DNA of 20,732 bases. It comes from Bacillota bacterium (GTDB taxonomy: Bacteria; Bacillota; Clostridia; Acetivibrionales; DSM-1351). Below the pieces are notes generated by a model. The model saw nothing but the letters and a program-made list of their open reading frames with translations. It was not told where the DNA came from and did no database searches. Both the position numbers and the translations under genes were made by a program. Each line of letters begins with the position of its first letter. The stretch's first letter is position 1. The stretch lies in NCBI GenBank assembly GCA_023433945.1, contig JAEYTP010000044.1, forward strand, positions 1 to 20,732. The letters run 5' to 3'. This document shows positions 8,301-16,392 of this stretch, piece after piece.

Positions 8301-11300
8301 ATTACGTGTGGGACAACAATAAATTCACAGGCCAAATCATAAACAAAAACACAACCTCAGCAGTGTTAGATTACTACAGCGTTACCCTGTCAAAAGACTC
8401 AAGAATTTCCAGCGTGACAGGAAGTGGCATCTACATGAAAGGCTCAAATGTGTTGATAGATGCAGTCGTTTCAGGCACCTATGCATGGAGCAAGTGGGTG
8501 CAGACAACGGATGGTTCTACTGAAAGCATCACAAGAACATATACTATCTCCAGCATAAACAAACCATATTCCCTTACTGCAAATAGCATGTCAGATCTTG
8601 GAGGAAGCTCGATAGTCATTAACACTGGCTTCATTACCATTGAGGATGACCCTGATCATAGTGGTAGAATCAGGGTCAATCAAGGCGAGGCAACTCGCAA
8701 TAATATAGATCCTAAAACCAACATCACAATAACGGGTAGCGGAGAAACCACAAACACAATAACAGTAAGTGCTTCACTGGGTGCAGTAATCACCCTTAAA
8801 AATGTCAATATTGTCTCCCCCACTGCGCCATTTCTCATTGCAACCTCTGCTGGCGCTGTCACGATAGACCTGGATGGTACAAACATCCTGAAAGCCACTT
8901 CAAATGGCTTTGCAGGCCTTCAAAAGACTAATGATGACAGAGCAGCGGATGGAATGCTCACCATTCAAAGCACCACTGGCACAGGCTCCCTTACCGCTAC
9001 CGGCTGTGGTGCCGGGAATACAAATGGTTCGGGCATCGGTGGTTACAACATTGATAAAGGTGGCAGCGCAGTTGGCAGCTTTATCACGATAACAGGAGGC
9101 ATAATTACAGCTAACGGTAGCTATCGCAACGCGGGAATTCGAGGCGATCATATTACCATTACAGGGGGCCAAGTAACCGCAACTGGTGGAAGTAATGGTG
9201 CGGGTATCGGTGGTGGCTTCTGGGGAAACGGTAGCTATATTACCATCTCTGGCGGAACGGTTATCGCAACTGGTGGCAACAGTGCGGCGGGCATTGGCGG
9301 TGGGTTTGCCGGTAATGCCGACCACATAACCATCAGCGGCGGCACTGTCATCGCAATAGGTAACACCTACGGCATTGGTGGTGGAGAAATGCAACTCTCC
9401 GGAGGGAAATGGTTTGGAGGCCCCGCCACAAACCTCGTTATCACTGGAGGTAACATTAACTCCACTATTAACGGTACACCTACAAATGCCATTGGCGGCA
9501 GCAACGTATATAAAACCACCTTTACGGTAAACGGTGCGTCTGAGAACACTGATGTAAGCGGTGGCCTTGTCATTCGAGACTCAAGCGGCAAGGCATACGG
9601 CATGACAGACGTCAAAACCCTTGACACTAACAAGGTCTATGCCTACCTTCCCTCCGGCGATGCATCAGCAGCCTACAATCTCATAAATTATGCGGCTAAT
9701 GTATCCACAGGAAACAATACTGAGTTTGTTTTAGCGTACACCATAAACACACCAGACCCAATAACACTCGATGGCGTAACCGCAGCAGTAAACTTTGGCA
9801 GTGCATTTCCTCTTAAAGCTGGCGGTTTATCAGTTACCGTAAATGTCAGTCTTTCGGGCACGGCAAACAAAAGGGGCGTATACACTATTAACCTTCAATC
9901 ACCCTCTGTAAGCATTTCTCCAACAAGCTATACCAAGTCGGTTGTGATTGGAGACAATGTTTCTGAGACTCGTGCTTTCACTTTTACAATGATAACTAAG
10001 GATATTTCTGATGTGGTGCTAAATATGACTTTTGTGCCTACGCCTATACACACTGTAACCTACACTTCGAGCGACGCTACCAGTGGCAGCTTGCCGATAC
10101 AGGCAGAGGTTTACGAGGGGGACACCTATGTTGTAGCGGGTAAAGGTAGTCTTGCAAAAACTGGATATACCTTTGCTGGGTGGCTAAACGAAGGATATGC
10201 TTTCTCAGGCACCAAGACTATGGGAAACAGCAATGTGAGCCTTATCGCAGCTTGGACAGCAAACCCTTATACTGTGACCTTTGACCCTAACGGTGGTACT
10301 GGCTCTATGTCAAACCAGTCCTTTACCTACGATCAATCCAAACAGCTTTCAGAGAATACATTTACAAAAACGGGTTACACTTTCTCTGGCTGGGCTAAAA
10401 CTCCTAGTGGAGTAAAGGTCTATGCGGACAAGGAAAATGTTTCAAACATTATTGAAAGCGGAACAACTACCCTCTATGCCCTGTGGACACCAAACAATTG
10501 CACTGTGTCCTTTAATGCCAACGGCGGAAATGGTAACATGTCCAACCAAATCTTTACCACTGATAAAGCACAGACTATTGCAGCAAATATCTTTACAAAG
10601 ACGGGCTATACCTTCTCAGGCTGGGCTAAAACTCCCGATGGTGCAGTTACTTACACAAATGGTCAGAGTATTTCAAATATTGCAGAAAGCGGAGCAACTA
10701 CCCTCTATGCCAAATGGACTGCAAATAATTATATAGTGGTCTTTGATGCGAATGGCGGAACTGGCACAATGGCTGACCAAAGCTTTACCCATGATCAATC
10801 ACAACCGCTTTCGACAAACACCTTTACAAAGACAGGCTATACCCTCGTAGGCTGGGCTAAAACTCCAAAAGGTGAAATGGCATACAGTGATACGCAAAAC
10901 ACATCAAATATTTCTGAAAGCGGTACAATTACATTATATGCACTTTGGACAGAGAGTAACTTCATTGTATCGTTTGATGCAAACGGTGGCATTGGCACAA
11001 TGATGAACCAACAGTTCACCTACGATGTTGAGCAGGCACTGTCGCAATGCGCCTTTACCAAGCCAGGTTACTCCTTTGCCGGTTGGGCTCAAACCCCTGG
11101 AGGCACAACTGCCTATAATGACCTGCAAAGCGTAAAAAACCTTGCTGTAAGTGGCACATTCAATCTCTATGCATGCTGGACAGTAAACACCTACAGTGTA
11201 TCCTTCCAAGCAAACGGTGGTAGCGGCATCATGGCCACTCAGAGCTTTACATACGATGTTCAACAGTCACTTTCAGCAAATGCATTTTCACGACCTAACT

Positions 11301-13450
11301 ACACCTTCGTGGGTTGGGCAACAGACATGATGGGAACAAAGGTCTACGACAATGCACAAAGCGTGAAAAATCTTACTCAAAGCGGAACAGCTACTCTTTT
11401 TGCTGTATGGCAGGAAAAAATAGCGGCAGGGATTAATGAAACACCTCAGAGTTATACCTATGACGGAAATCCAAAGGCATTTTCCCTAGCAGGTGCTAAT
11501 GGTACCGGCTTTAGTGTAACCTATATGCAAGACGGAAACACCATCACTAATCCTATAAATGCCGGTAAATACGATGTCACGATTAAAAGAGTTGAGGATG
11601 CAACCTATGCAGCCTATAACAAAACCATATACGAGGGCCTTGTAATTAACAAGGTGAGTCCTTCAGCGTTCACTGTCAGCACACCAAAGGATACTTTTAC
11701 TAGCTTTGAGATAACAACCAAAGACTTAGGAGTACTTACACCTAGTGATTTTACAATCACTTTTGGCGGTACACCTGTTACAGCAACTGCTATTTCTGCC
11801 TATGAAAGCGGTAAGTATACCATAACGATACCAAGTCAAACAGCAGACAGCGAAAAGGTATTGTCTGTAAAAATGAATGATACTATGGCAAACTACTCGC
11901 CCTATGCTGTTGCCATTGAAGTAACGCCTACTGTTACCCTGACTAATGTATCCTTCAGTCAGCCAACACTAAGAATAGCACAAGATTCAGCTCAACAGCT
12001 GACATTAACTTTTACTCCAAGCAGTTGCACAAACAAGACTGTTACATGGATAAGCGACAACACAAGCATCGCAGCAATATCTAGCAGCGGATTAGTTACT
12101 GGCGTTAAGCAAGGAACGACAACTATAACTGCTATATCGGTTGAAGGTAACATAACGACGACCTGTATAGTTACGGTTTATGTCCCTACTACACCACCAA
12201 GCTACACACCATCGCCCTTACCGAACAATACACCAGAACCGCAAACAGGTTTAAACGCACCAATCACAGTTGATGGCAAGACCCAGAATCTCGGCAAAAT
12301 GTACACCTACGGAACAAAAACCACTGTTCTCGTCGACAATGTAAGCTTTGAAAAACAACTTAAAAGTTCTGCCGACGGCTCTTTATCCATTATTCCAATT
12401 TCAAAAAACGAAATAATGACAGCACATCTTGTAGTGAAAAATATTGAAGAAATGGCTCAAAAGAATATGACTCTTGCTATCCAGTCAGAGGGTATCACTT
12501 ATAATATAAGAACTGCCGCCGTCGATACCCAATACCTACGCAGCGCTTTCCCAGGAGTGGAGACCAGCAATATAGCTTTTGAAGTAACTATTAAAGAGGC
12601 CTCCTATGCAGTCGCTATGGCTCCCTCCGGTACAGCGATTGTTGGCAAACCCATTGCCTTCAATATCACAGCTACCTACGGCAGTAAAAGCATTGCTGTA
12701 GACAGCTTCAGACGCTTTGTAGAACGTACAGTTCATCTCACAGATGAGCAGGCCAATAAAATCACCACAGCTGTTGTGGTAGAATCAAACGGTACCCTGC
12801 GTCATGTACCCACCAGCGTCTTCCAGAAGGATGGTAAGTACTATGCCAATATTTACTCTCTAACCAATTCCGTATATGCCCTCATTCAAAACGAGGTCAG
12901 CTTTGACGATGCATATGGCAAATGGTACGAGAAAACAGTAAATGAAATGGCCAGCAGAAAAATCATCAGTGGTATTGGCGATAGCAAGTTCGCTGGTGAG
13001 CGCAGTATCACAAGAGCCGAATTTACCGCCATCCTAGTACGTGCTCTGGGCCTGCCCACAAGCGGAACTAGCACCTTTAGCGACGTTTCTAAAGGTGCTT
13101 GGTACTCAGGCGTAGTAGCTACTGCAGCACATTATGGCCTTGTAAGCGGTATAGGTAACAACAAATTTGATCCTTCTGCTAACATCACCCGACAGGAGGC
13201 CATGGCTATGCTACAACGTGCCTCCAAGCTGACTGATTTCATCGGCAAAACGAGTGCGCTATCTGTATTTACAGACTCTAGTAGCGTGAGTTCATGGGCG
13301 TTAGAAGCTTGTAAGTGGAACGTAGGTAGTGGCCTTATAGTGGGTAGCAACCAAAAGCTTCGTCCTAACGACAACATCTCCCGAGCCGAAACAGCCACCG
13401 TCATTCTCAGACTTTTGCAGAAGGCCGAGCTGGTTGATGTTAGAAACTAA
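5321..13450 (+). CDS. Giant modular S-layer-anchored surface protein (2709 aa; beta-helix, Listeria-Bacteroides repeats, MBG, Ig-like, SLH)
   Basis: This is a secreted wall-bound protein without a visible catalytic domain, probably an adhesin or polymer-binding scaffold (inference). Order: signal peptide (1 to about 25, cut near PAAAA); right-handed beta-helix of SGGT-type rungs (about 33-380); linker module (387-457); four repeats of about 157 residues (472 to about 1090); a second, glycine-rich beta-helix (about 1095-1400, AGIGGG rungs); a second linker module (1399-1457); a spacer to about 1576; one degenerate then five regular Listeria-Bacteroides (Flg_new, InlB B-type) repeats (1577 to about 2030); MBG domain (about 2037-2115); an Ig-like/X2-like stretch (to about 2205); Big2 Ig-like domain (about 2205-2288); Pro/Thr linker (2289-2310); pre-SLH domain; and three SLH domains (about 2528-2579, 2585-2637, 2649-2706) with ITRAE, ITRQE and ISRAE motifs, which bind pyruvylated wall polymer. 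The ribosome site AGGGAGA lies 10 bases before the ATG. Confidence 0.95.
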   Translation: MKKRILNIFLTLCILCTILPQPAAAAIIQPTEATIGGLLNAINSAASGDTIKLNANIDIPANTPEIMVTKSLTLDLNGYTISSSISGTSSSDIRGFLFYLDAGTFTITDSSASATGKITSSGKFCSLIGNRGSGTVDIKKGTISAIEEYGMPILNISKGHISISGGTVSSDLGYGIYNMATNGTVDITNGAVLSKWGLAVGNFGTLNMLGGTVSSDTYIGIINFGTCTITGGTISSNISKAINNYGHLVMTGGTLSSNTDYGLCNNSNNGSTCIADISGGTIRSISGTALMNINLAEVNISGGNIWSGGDYAIVNLSDGSVNITGGDIFAIRLAINNYSTGTVRIDAGTIAQVYNNSTGIIKINGGSIKTVTSANSPINNLGTSLVRYTLTIKDTTGTPVVNTDLSDAIMQFTPSATPTYIIDGVKTDENGRIYVWLPNNKTAVDFTLNALSVSGNIVDCTKEIVIPNFTGKVTINKDNALWKDTPPQVILCESDTNIYMGNGAINGTLSNGVYTFDGLDSAKTYYVWVKTYGMEYTGQSVTKSDASKTLDLYSISLTAGEGISSTLGDGYTVLKGSSFYIDATPVTDYIFSKWVKTSDNSQVSTTKYYNVTNISEPIKLTAKATLNLFDAKVNVNKDGSALTSGTPALKLSESSTSISNEVNVAPSSGIYTYSGLHPAKTYYVWDVTNNKYTGQTINKNTTSGAIDYYTVALTSGTGILNVTGAGIYMKGSNVTLNASVSNNYAWNCWEQTVGSTLISTSQTYTITNISSPYQLTAKASSIIFDASVTVKKDNSTWTSGTPVMKLSESSTTFAINTVDGAINNGVYTFSGLSHNKTYYVWDTTNNKYTGQIINKNTTSVVADYYTVDLTVGSGISSVTGAGIYIKGSDVSLNATPASTYLWSKWVQTSDNTNTLSTAQTYSITGINKPYSLTAMGALDLYTAKVTVNKDSSPWTGDTTAIKLSESPTSITNQVSGTLSNGEYTFTGLLRATTYYVWDNNKFTGQIINKNTTSAVLDYYSVTLSKDSRISSVTGSGIYMKGSNVLIDAVVSGTYAWSKWVQTTDGSTESITRTYTISSINKPYSLTANSMSDLGGSSIVINTGFITIEDDPDHSGRIRVNQGEATRNNIDPKTNITITGSGETTNTITVSASLGAVITLKNVNIVSPTAPFLIATSAGAVTIDLDGTNILKATSNGFAGLQKTNDDRAADGMLTIQSTTGTGSLTATGCGAGNTNGSGIGGYNIDKGGSAVGSFITITGGIITANGSYRNAGIRGDHITITGGQVTATGGSNGAGIGGGFWGNGSYITISGGTVIATGGNSAAGIGGGFAGNADHITISGGTVIAIGNTYGIGGGEMQLSGGKWFGGPATNLVITGGNINSTINGTPTNAIGGSNVYKTTFTVNGASENTDVSGGLVIRDSSGKAYGMTDVKTLDTNKVYAYLPSGDASAAYNLINYAANVSTGNNTEFVLAYTINTPDPITLDGVTAAVNFGSAFPLKAGGLSVTVNVSLSGTANKRGVYTINLQSPSVSISPTSYTKSVVIGDNVSETRAFTFTMITKDISDVVLNMTFVPTPIHTVTYTSSDATSGSLPIQAEVYEGDTYVVAGKGSLAKTGYTFAGWLNEGYAFSGTKTMGNSNVSLIAAWTANPYTVTFDPNGGTGSMSNQSFTYDQSKQLSENTFTKTGYTFSGWAKTPSGVKVYADKENVSNIIESGTTTLYALWTPNNCTVSFNANGGNGNMSNQIFTTDKAQTIAANIFTKTGYTFSGWAKTPDGAVTYTNGQSISNIAESGATTLYAKWTANNYIVVFDANGGTGTMADQSFTHDQSQPLSTNTFTKTGYTLVGWAKTPKGEMAYSDTQNTSNISESGTITLYALWTESNFIVSFDANGGIGTMMNQQFTYDVEQALSQCAFTKPGYSFAGWAQTPGGTTAYNDLQSVKNLAVSGTFNLYACWTVNTYSVSFQANGGSGIMATQSFTYDVQQSLSANAFSRPNYTFVGWATDMMGTKVYDNAQSVKNLTQSGTATLFAVWQEKIAAGINETPQSYTYDGNPKAFSLAGANGTGFSVTYMQDGNTITNPINAGKYDVTIKRVEDATYAAYNKTIYEGLVINKVSPSAFTVSTPKDTFTSFEITTKDLGVLTPSDFTITFGGTPVTATAISAYESGKYTITIPSQTADSEKVLSVKMNDTMANYSPYAVAIEVTPTVTLTNVSFSQPTLRIAQDSAQQLTLTFTPSSCTNKTVTWISDNTSIAAISSSGLVTGVKQGTTTITAISVEGNITTTCIVTVYVPTTPPSYTPSPLPNNTPEPQTGLNAPITVDGKTQNLGKMYTYGTKTTVLVDNVSFEKQLKSSADGSLSIIPISKNEIMTAHLVVKNIEEMAQKNMTLAIQSEGITYNIRTAAVDTQYLRSAFPGVETSNIAFEVTIKEASYAVAMAPSGTAIVGKPIAFNITATYGSKSIAVDSFRRFVERTVHLTDEQANKITTAVVVESNGTLRHVPTSVFQKDGKYYANIYSLTNSVYALIQNEVSFDDAYGKWYEKTVNEMASRKIISGIGDSKFAGERSITRAEFTAILVRALGLPTSGTSTFSDVSKGAWYSGVVATAAHYGLVSGIGNNKFDPSANITRQEAMAMLQRASKLTDFIGKTSALSVFTDSSSVSSWALEACKWNVGSGLIVGSNQKLRPNDNISRAETATVILRLLQKAELVDVRN
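6734..8590 (+). repeat. Four tandem ~157-residue coding repeats in the SLH protein
   Basis: Units begin near residues 472, 631, 786 and 943 of the protein (spacings 159, 155 and 157). Each has the order V-x-V-N-K-D, KLSES, NGVYTFSGL, KTYYVWD, YTGQ-INKNTTS, DYYTV-LT, GSGI-S-VTGAGIY-KGS, W-KWVQT-D and YSLTA. The first unit is the most divergent (CESDTN in place of KLSESST). I do not recognise a named domain for the full unit. The first half resembles small beta-sandwich surface domains and the second half an InlB-type wrap. Confidence 0.85.
10268..11420 (+). repeat. Five Listeria-Bacteroides (Flg_new) repeats with exact 77-residue period
   Basis: Units start at residues 1650, 1727, 1804, 1881 and 1958, i.e. 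every 231 bases without insertion or deletion. Each carries TVSFDANGG-G-M-NQ-FTYD, FTKTGYTFSGWAKTP-G, S-ISESGTTTLYALW. A shorter divergent unit (from residue 1577) precedes them. DNA identity between units is high around the GGCTGGGCTAAAACTCC segment. Confidence 0.92.
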
Positions 13451-13532
13451 GCCAATACCACTCGCAAAAAATTGTTTGATGATAGTGGACAAGGTTTAAA
13501 TAATAGTTTAGTAAATGAAAATCGAGTAAATG

Positions 13533-13570
13533 AAAAACATCAGGCTTAAATTAATAAGCCTGATGTTTTT
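13533..13570. terminator. Bidirectional rho-independent terminator
   Basis: A perfect 16-bp stem (13533-13548 with 13555-13570) with a 6-base loop AATTAA lies between convergent genes. The stem has A/T-rich ends giving a T tract on both strands, so it can stop both the giant SLH gene and the minus-strand NPCBM gene. Confidence 0.93.
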
Positions 13571-13597
13571 ATACTTAACTACTACCATTTATTCTAC

Positions 13598-15094
13598 TTA
13601 CTTTACAAATTTAAAATCTCCTAATGCGAAGGATGTTCCGCCAGAAACAGCTATATTATCTTTGACGCTGATTCTTACTGTACTTACATTTGTAAGATTT
13701 ACATTAACAAATATCGGTAATTTATCCGGAGTTACAATATAGCTATCTAATACTACTCCATCTCCAATAATTTCAACTGTTGTATTAAAATTATCATTAT
13801 TCCGGCTATCTTTTAGTACAGATATTTCTCCAACTAACCCTGAAAATTTTTTATCAATAATATATTCGTTATATACCCAACTTATTTCATTCTCATCGTT
13901 CCAACGTGCAATCCACGCTTCCAAACCATGTGTATATTTTTTCCCATTAACATTAATTGTACCATTTCTAGTTCCCAACTTGGACATAAAGCTATCGCCT
14001 TGATTCCCTGTATATCTGTCAGTTGCTGAAGGTGTAAGCGTTTCTATGTAAACGCCCTCACGATTTACTTTAACTTCACACTTGAGTACTTTTTTCTGCT
14101 TATCTGGTTTTGTAATCTCACAATTAACTTGAGTAGTACCACTTCCAACAGCTGTTACTTTTCCATTATTATCAACAGTTGCAATTGACTCATTATCAGA
14201 ATACCAACGATAAGACGCATTATTCACCTTATATTTCAATGCTAAATTTATGGTGTTTCCGATATCCAGTGCGCATTTTTCAGTTTCTAATATCGGAAAT
14301 GCATTGCTTGAACTTTCTAATGTCGAGTTAACAAACCCAAATGAAGTACCACCCTTAACTTCCTTATTATCATAAACACTAATAGTTAATTTTTTTACTC
14401 CTTCAACGTTTATATTAACATCTTTCCCCATTGTCTTAGGTGTCATTTTATATGTAAATAAAACCTTTTCATCACCAATTACTTTAAATGTAGTATCAAA
14501 ATCAGAATTGTTGTAACTTGCTTTTAGCACCACTATCTTACCACTTAAATTTGAATATTGACCGTCCAAATCAATCTCACTTGTAACAAAGCTCTTTTCA
14601 GTTTTATAATTCCAACGAGCAAGCCAAATTTCAACACCATTGGAATATATCTTCCCGTTTGTATCAGTTTTCCCATTACGCGAGCCTAAAGTTTTCCAAA
14701 AGCTATCCCCCATATTTCCTTCATATTTATTTACAGCAGTTGGACTCAAATTCTCTAGATTAGTCAATTTATTAGTTACATCGATATTACAGTTTAATAT
14801 GTACTTATTACCTCCCTTTTTTACTTCACAGGAGATAACCGCATTGCCCTTTTTAATCCCTTTAACTTCACCATTATTAACAGTTGCAATATTTTTGTTG
14901 CTACTAGTCCAAGAGTAAGACGCTCCTTTTTCTGGGTTAGATATCGTTAACTTAGTGGTTGATCCAACCTGTATTACCTTTTTTGTTGCTGAAAGAGTCG
15001 ATTTTGCTGCTGCGCATACATTAACTGTTGCTAAAGTAGAAATTACTAATGCCAATACAACTAAAATTGATATTAACTTTTTTATGTATATCAT
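13598..15094 (-). CDS. Secreted protein with duplicated Ig-like (Big2) and NPCBM modules
   Basis: The protein has 498 residues and a signal peptide (1 to about 29, ending VCAAA). Two copies of the same pair follow: Big2 (about 33-107), NPCBM (about 115-260), Big2 (about 268-344), NPCBM (about 350-498). Big2 units show the Y-x-W-x-S-x-N/D-x-x-I-A-T-V core. NPCBM units show Y-x-G-N-x-G-D-S-F, G-x-R-N-G, G-x-E-x-W-x-A-R-W and the final GGTSF strand. NPCBM modules are putative carbohydrate-binding domains usually attached to glycoside hydrolases; none is present here, nor any wall anchor, so it may be a free glycan-binding protein (inference). The ribosome site GGAGG lies upstream of ATG 15094. 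It is more AT-rich than the convergent giant gene in the lines I counted. Confidence 0.93.
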   Translation of the reverse strand: MIYIKKLISILVVLALVISTLATVNVCAAAKSTLSATKKVIQVGSTTKLTISNPEKGASYSWTSSNKNIATVNNGEVKGIKKGNAVISCEVKKGGNKYILNCNIDVTNKLTNLENLSPTAVNKYEGNMGDSFWKTLGSRNGKTDTNGKIYSNGVEIWLARWNYKTEKSFVTSEIDLDGQYSNLSGKIVVLKASYNNSDFDTTFKVIGDEKVLFTYKMTPKTMGKDVNINVEGVKKLTISVYDNKEVKGGTSFGFVNSTLESSSNAFPILETEKCALDIGNTINLALKYKVNNASYRWYSDNESIATVDNNGKVTAVGSGTTQVNCEITKPDKQKKVLKCEVKVNREGVYIETLTPSATDRYTGNQGDSFMSKLGTRNGTINVNGKKYTHGLEAWIARWNDENEISWVYNEYIIDKKFSGLVGEISVLKDSRNNDNFNTTVEIIGDGVVLDSYIVTPDKLPIFVNVNLTNVSTVRISVKDNIAVSGGTSFALGDFKFVK

Positions 15095-15122
15095 TTTTTG
15101 TCCTCCAAAAGTATTTTATGTA

Positions 15123-15151
15123 ATAGTACCATAATTTAATAATTCTAACAA
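15123..15151 (-). promoter_or_regulatory. Promoter of the NPCBM protein gene
   Basis: On the minus strand, TTGTTA (15151-15146), a 17-base spacer and TACTAT (15128-15123) preceded by TGG form an extended -10 promoter about 30 bases upstream of the start codon. Confidence 0.6.
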
Positions 15152-15315
15152 TATTATGTAATTATTTTTGTAACATAAAATCACATTACTATAAATATTT
15201 TGAAGTTCCATTATAAAACCTTTGTTACAAGTTTTGTATTTATGGGTCAGCTTGGTACCCTGATGTACATGCGTATCATTACTGCTACACTTGGAATAAC
15301 CAAGTACCCTAAAAT
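15152..15315. other. Intergenic stretch without a clear gene
   Basis: This is AT-rich spacer between the NPCBM promoter and the importer terminator. A 29-codon plus-strand frame (15242-15331, starting MGQLGTLMYMR) has protein-like composition, but it has no ribosome site and runs into the terminator stem. No RNA gene was recognised. Confidence 0.5.
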
Positions 15316-15350
15316 AAATAAGCTCAGATAATAATAATCTGAGCTTATTT
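15316..15350 (-). terminator. Terminator of the BMP importer operon
   Basis: A perfect 14-bp stem (15316-15329 with 15337-15350, core AAGCTCAGAT/ATCTGAGCTT) with a 7-base loop is followed on the minus strand by ATTTATTTT. It lies about 70 bases beyond the last permease stop codon. T-rich flanks on both sides may allow use in either direction. Confidence 0.88.
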
Positions 15351-15422
15351 TAAAACTATTAAGTTAATTGCATAGAAAACATCGCTATAAATGAACAATT
15401 CCAGTAAAAATGTGTTAATCTC

Positions 15423-16388
15423 CTACCTCATACCCTTATCATAAGGTATTCCTTCAGCCTTTGGAGCTCTTGACCTCTTTGATGTAAAGGCGAGAACAAC
15501 CATCGTTGCAATGTATGGTAGCATCTTATAGAATGTTTGGTTAATATTTAACGCTGCTAAGAATGGTATCAATGCCACTGAATATGCTATTGTTCGCAAG
15601 AACGCAAAGAACAAGGCTGCCAGCAATATTTTAATTGGTTTCCACTGACCGAATATCATTACTGCAAGTGCCAAGAAACCAAATCCGGCTACACCAGTAT
15701 GCCCATTAATATTGCCATCCATAACACCTACTGCATAGAAAAAACCACCTATTCCGCCTAGTATGCCTGATATGCTTACACCAGCATATCTCATTCTATG
15801 AACATTAATTCCAACTGAATCAGCAGCATGTGGGTGCTCTCCGCAAGAACGCAATCTCAGTCCAAATTTAGTCAAATAGAAAATAACAGCCGATATTACG
15901 AGGAAAGTCAATCCAATATACACTGTAATGTAAGTATTCTTAAAAAATAAATCACCTAATACCGGTATCTTACCAAGGAATGGTACCTCTTTTATATAAA
16001 AATCAGCATCGGTAGTTATTCCATCACTATTAAAATACATCTTAGAAAATAGTAGCATGGCTGAAGGCACTAGCATATTCATAGCTGTTCCAACTATTGT
16101 TTGATCTGCCTTCATGTTTACAGCCGCAAATGACAATAACAAGGAGAAAATAAAGCCTGCGATAGCAGAAATCAGCATGCCTAAAATCAGAATAAGTTGA
16201 GCATTATGTGTGGACTCCTGTAAAAAATAAACAGATAAGCATCCAAATAATGCACCAAACATCATTGTTCCTTCAAGTCCTATATTAATGACACCACTAC
16301 GCTCACTAAACATACCACCAAGTGCCACCAACAGCAGAGGAATAGCAACTGGAAGAGTATTCTGGATCAAATAATAAATAGTTTCCAT
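15423..16388 (-). CDS. BMP-family nucleoside ABC importer, permease subunit 2 (NupQ-like)
   Basis: This is a 321-residue integral membrane protein of the BPD_transp_2 type, with about eight to ten helices. The family motifs are SERSGVINIGLEGTMMFGA near the N-terminus, RSCGEHPHAADSVGINV in the coupling region and SGILGGIGGFFYAVG. It is the second, shorter permease of a heterodimeric channel for nucleosides. It starts 4 bases after the other permease's stop codon, with a GGAGGAGG ribosome site inside the end of that gene. It is the last gene of the operon. Confidence 0.92.
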   Translation of the reverse strand: METIYYLIQNTLPVAIPLLLVALGGMFSERSGVINIGLEGTMMFGALFGCLSVYFLQESTHNAQLILILGMLISAIAGFIFSLLLSFAAVNMKADQTIVGTAMNMLVPSAMLLFSKMYFNSDGITTDADFYIKEVPFLGKIPVLGDLFFKNTYITVYIGLTFLVISAVIFYLTKFGLRLRSCGEHPHAADSVGINVHRMRYAGVSISGILGGIGGFFYAVGVMDGNINGHTGVAGFGFLALAVMIFGQWKPIKILLAALFFAFLRTIAYSVALIPFLAALNINQTFYKMLPYIATMVVLAFTSKRSRAPKAEGIPYDKGMR

Positions 16389-16392
16389 AAAC

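Noticed and set aside
8900..9394. Long open frame on the minus strand opposite the second beta-helix (164 codons)
   Set aside because: It lies wholly inside the giant gene, antisense, in a repetitive glycine-rich region where stop codons are rare by composition; no ribosome site or recognisable domain.
10934..11263. Minus-strand open frame opposite the Listeria-Bacteroides repeats, and similar antisense frames along the giant gene
   Set aside because: They are products of codon bias in repeats; the plus-strand frame has clear domains throughout.
6734..11420. CRISPR-like array
   Set aside because: Repeats are 231 bases or longer, in frame, and encode protein domains; there is no short repeat/unique spacer pattern.
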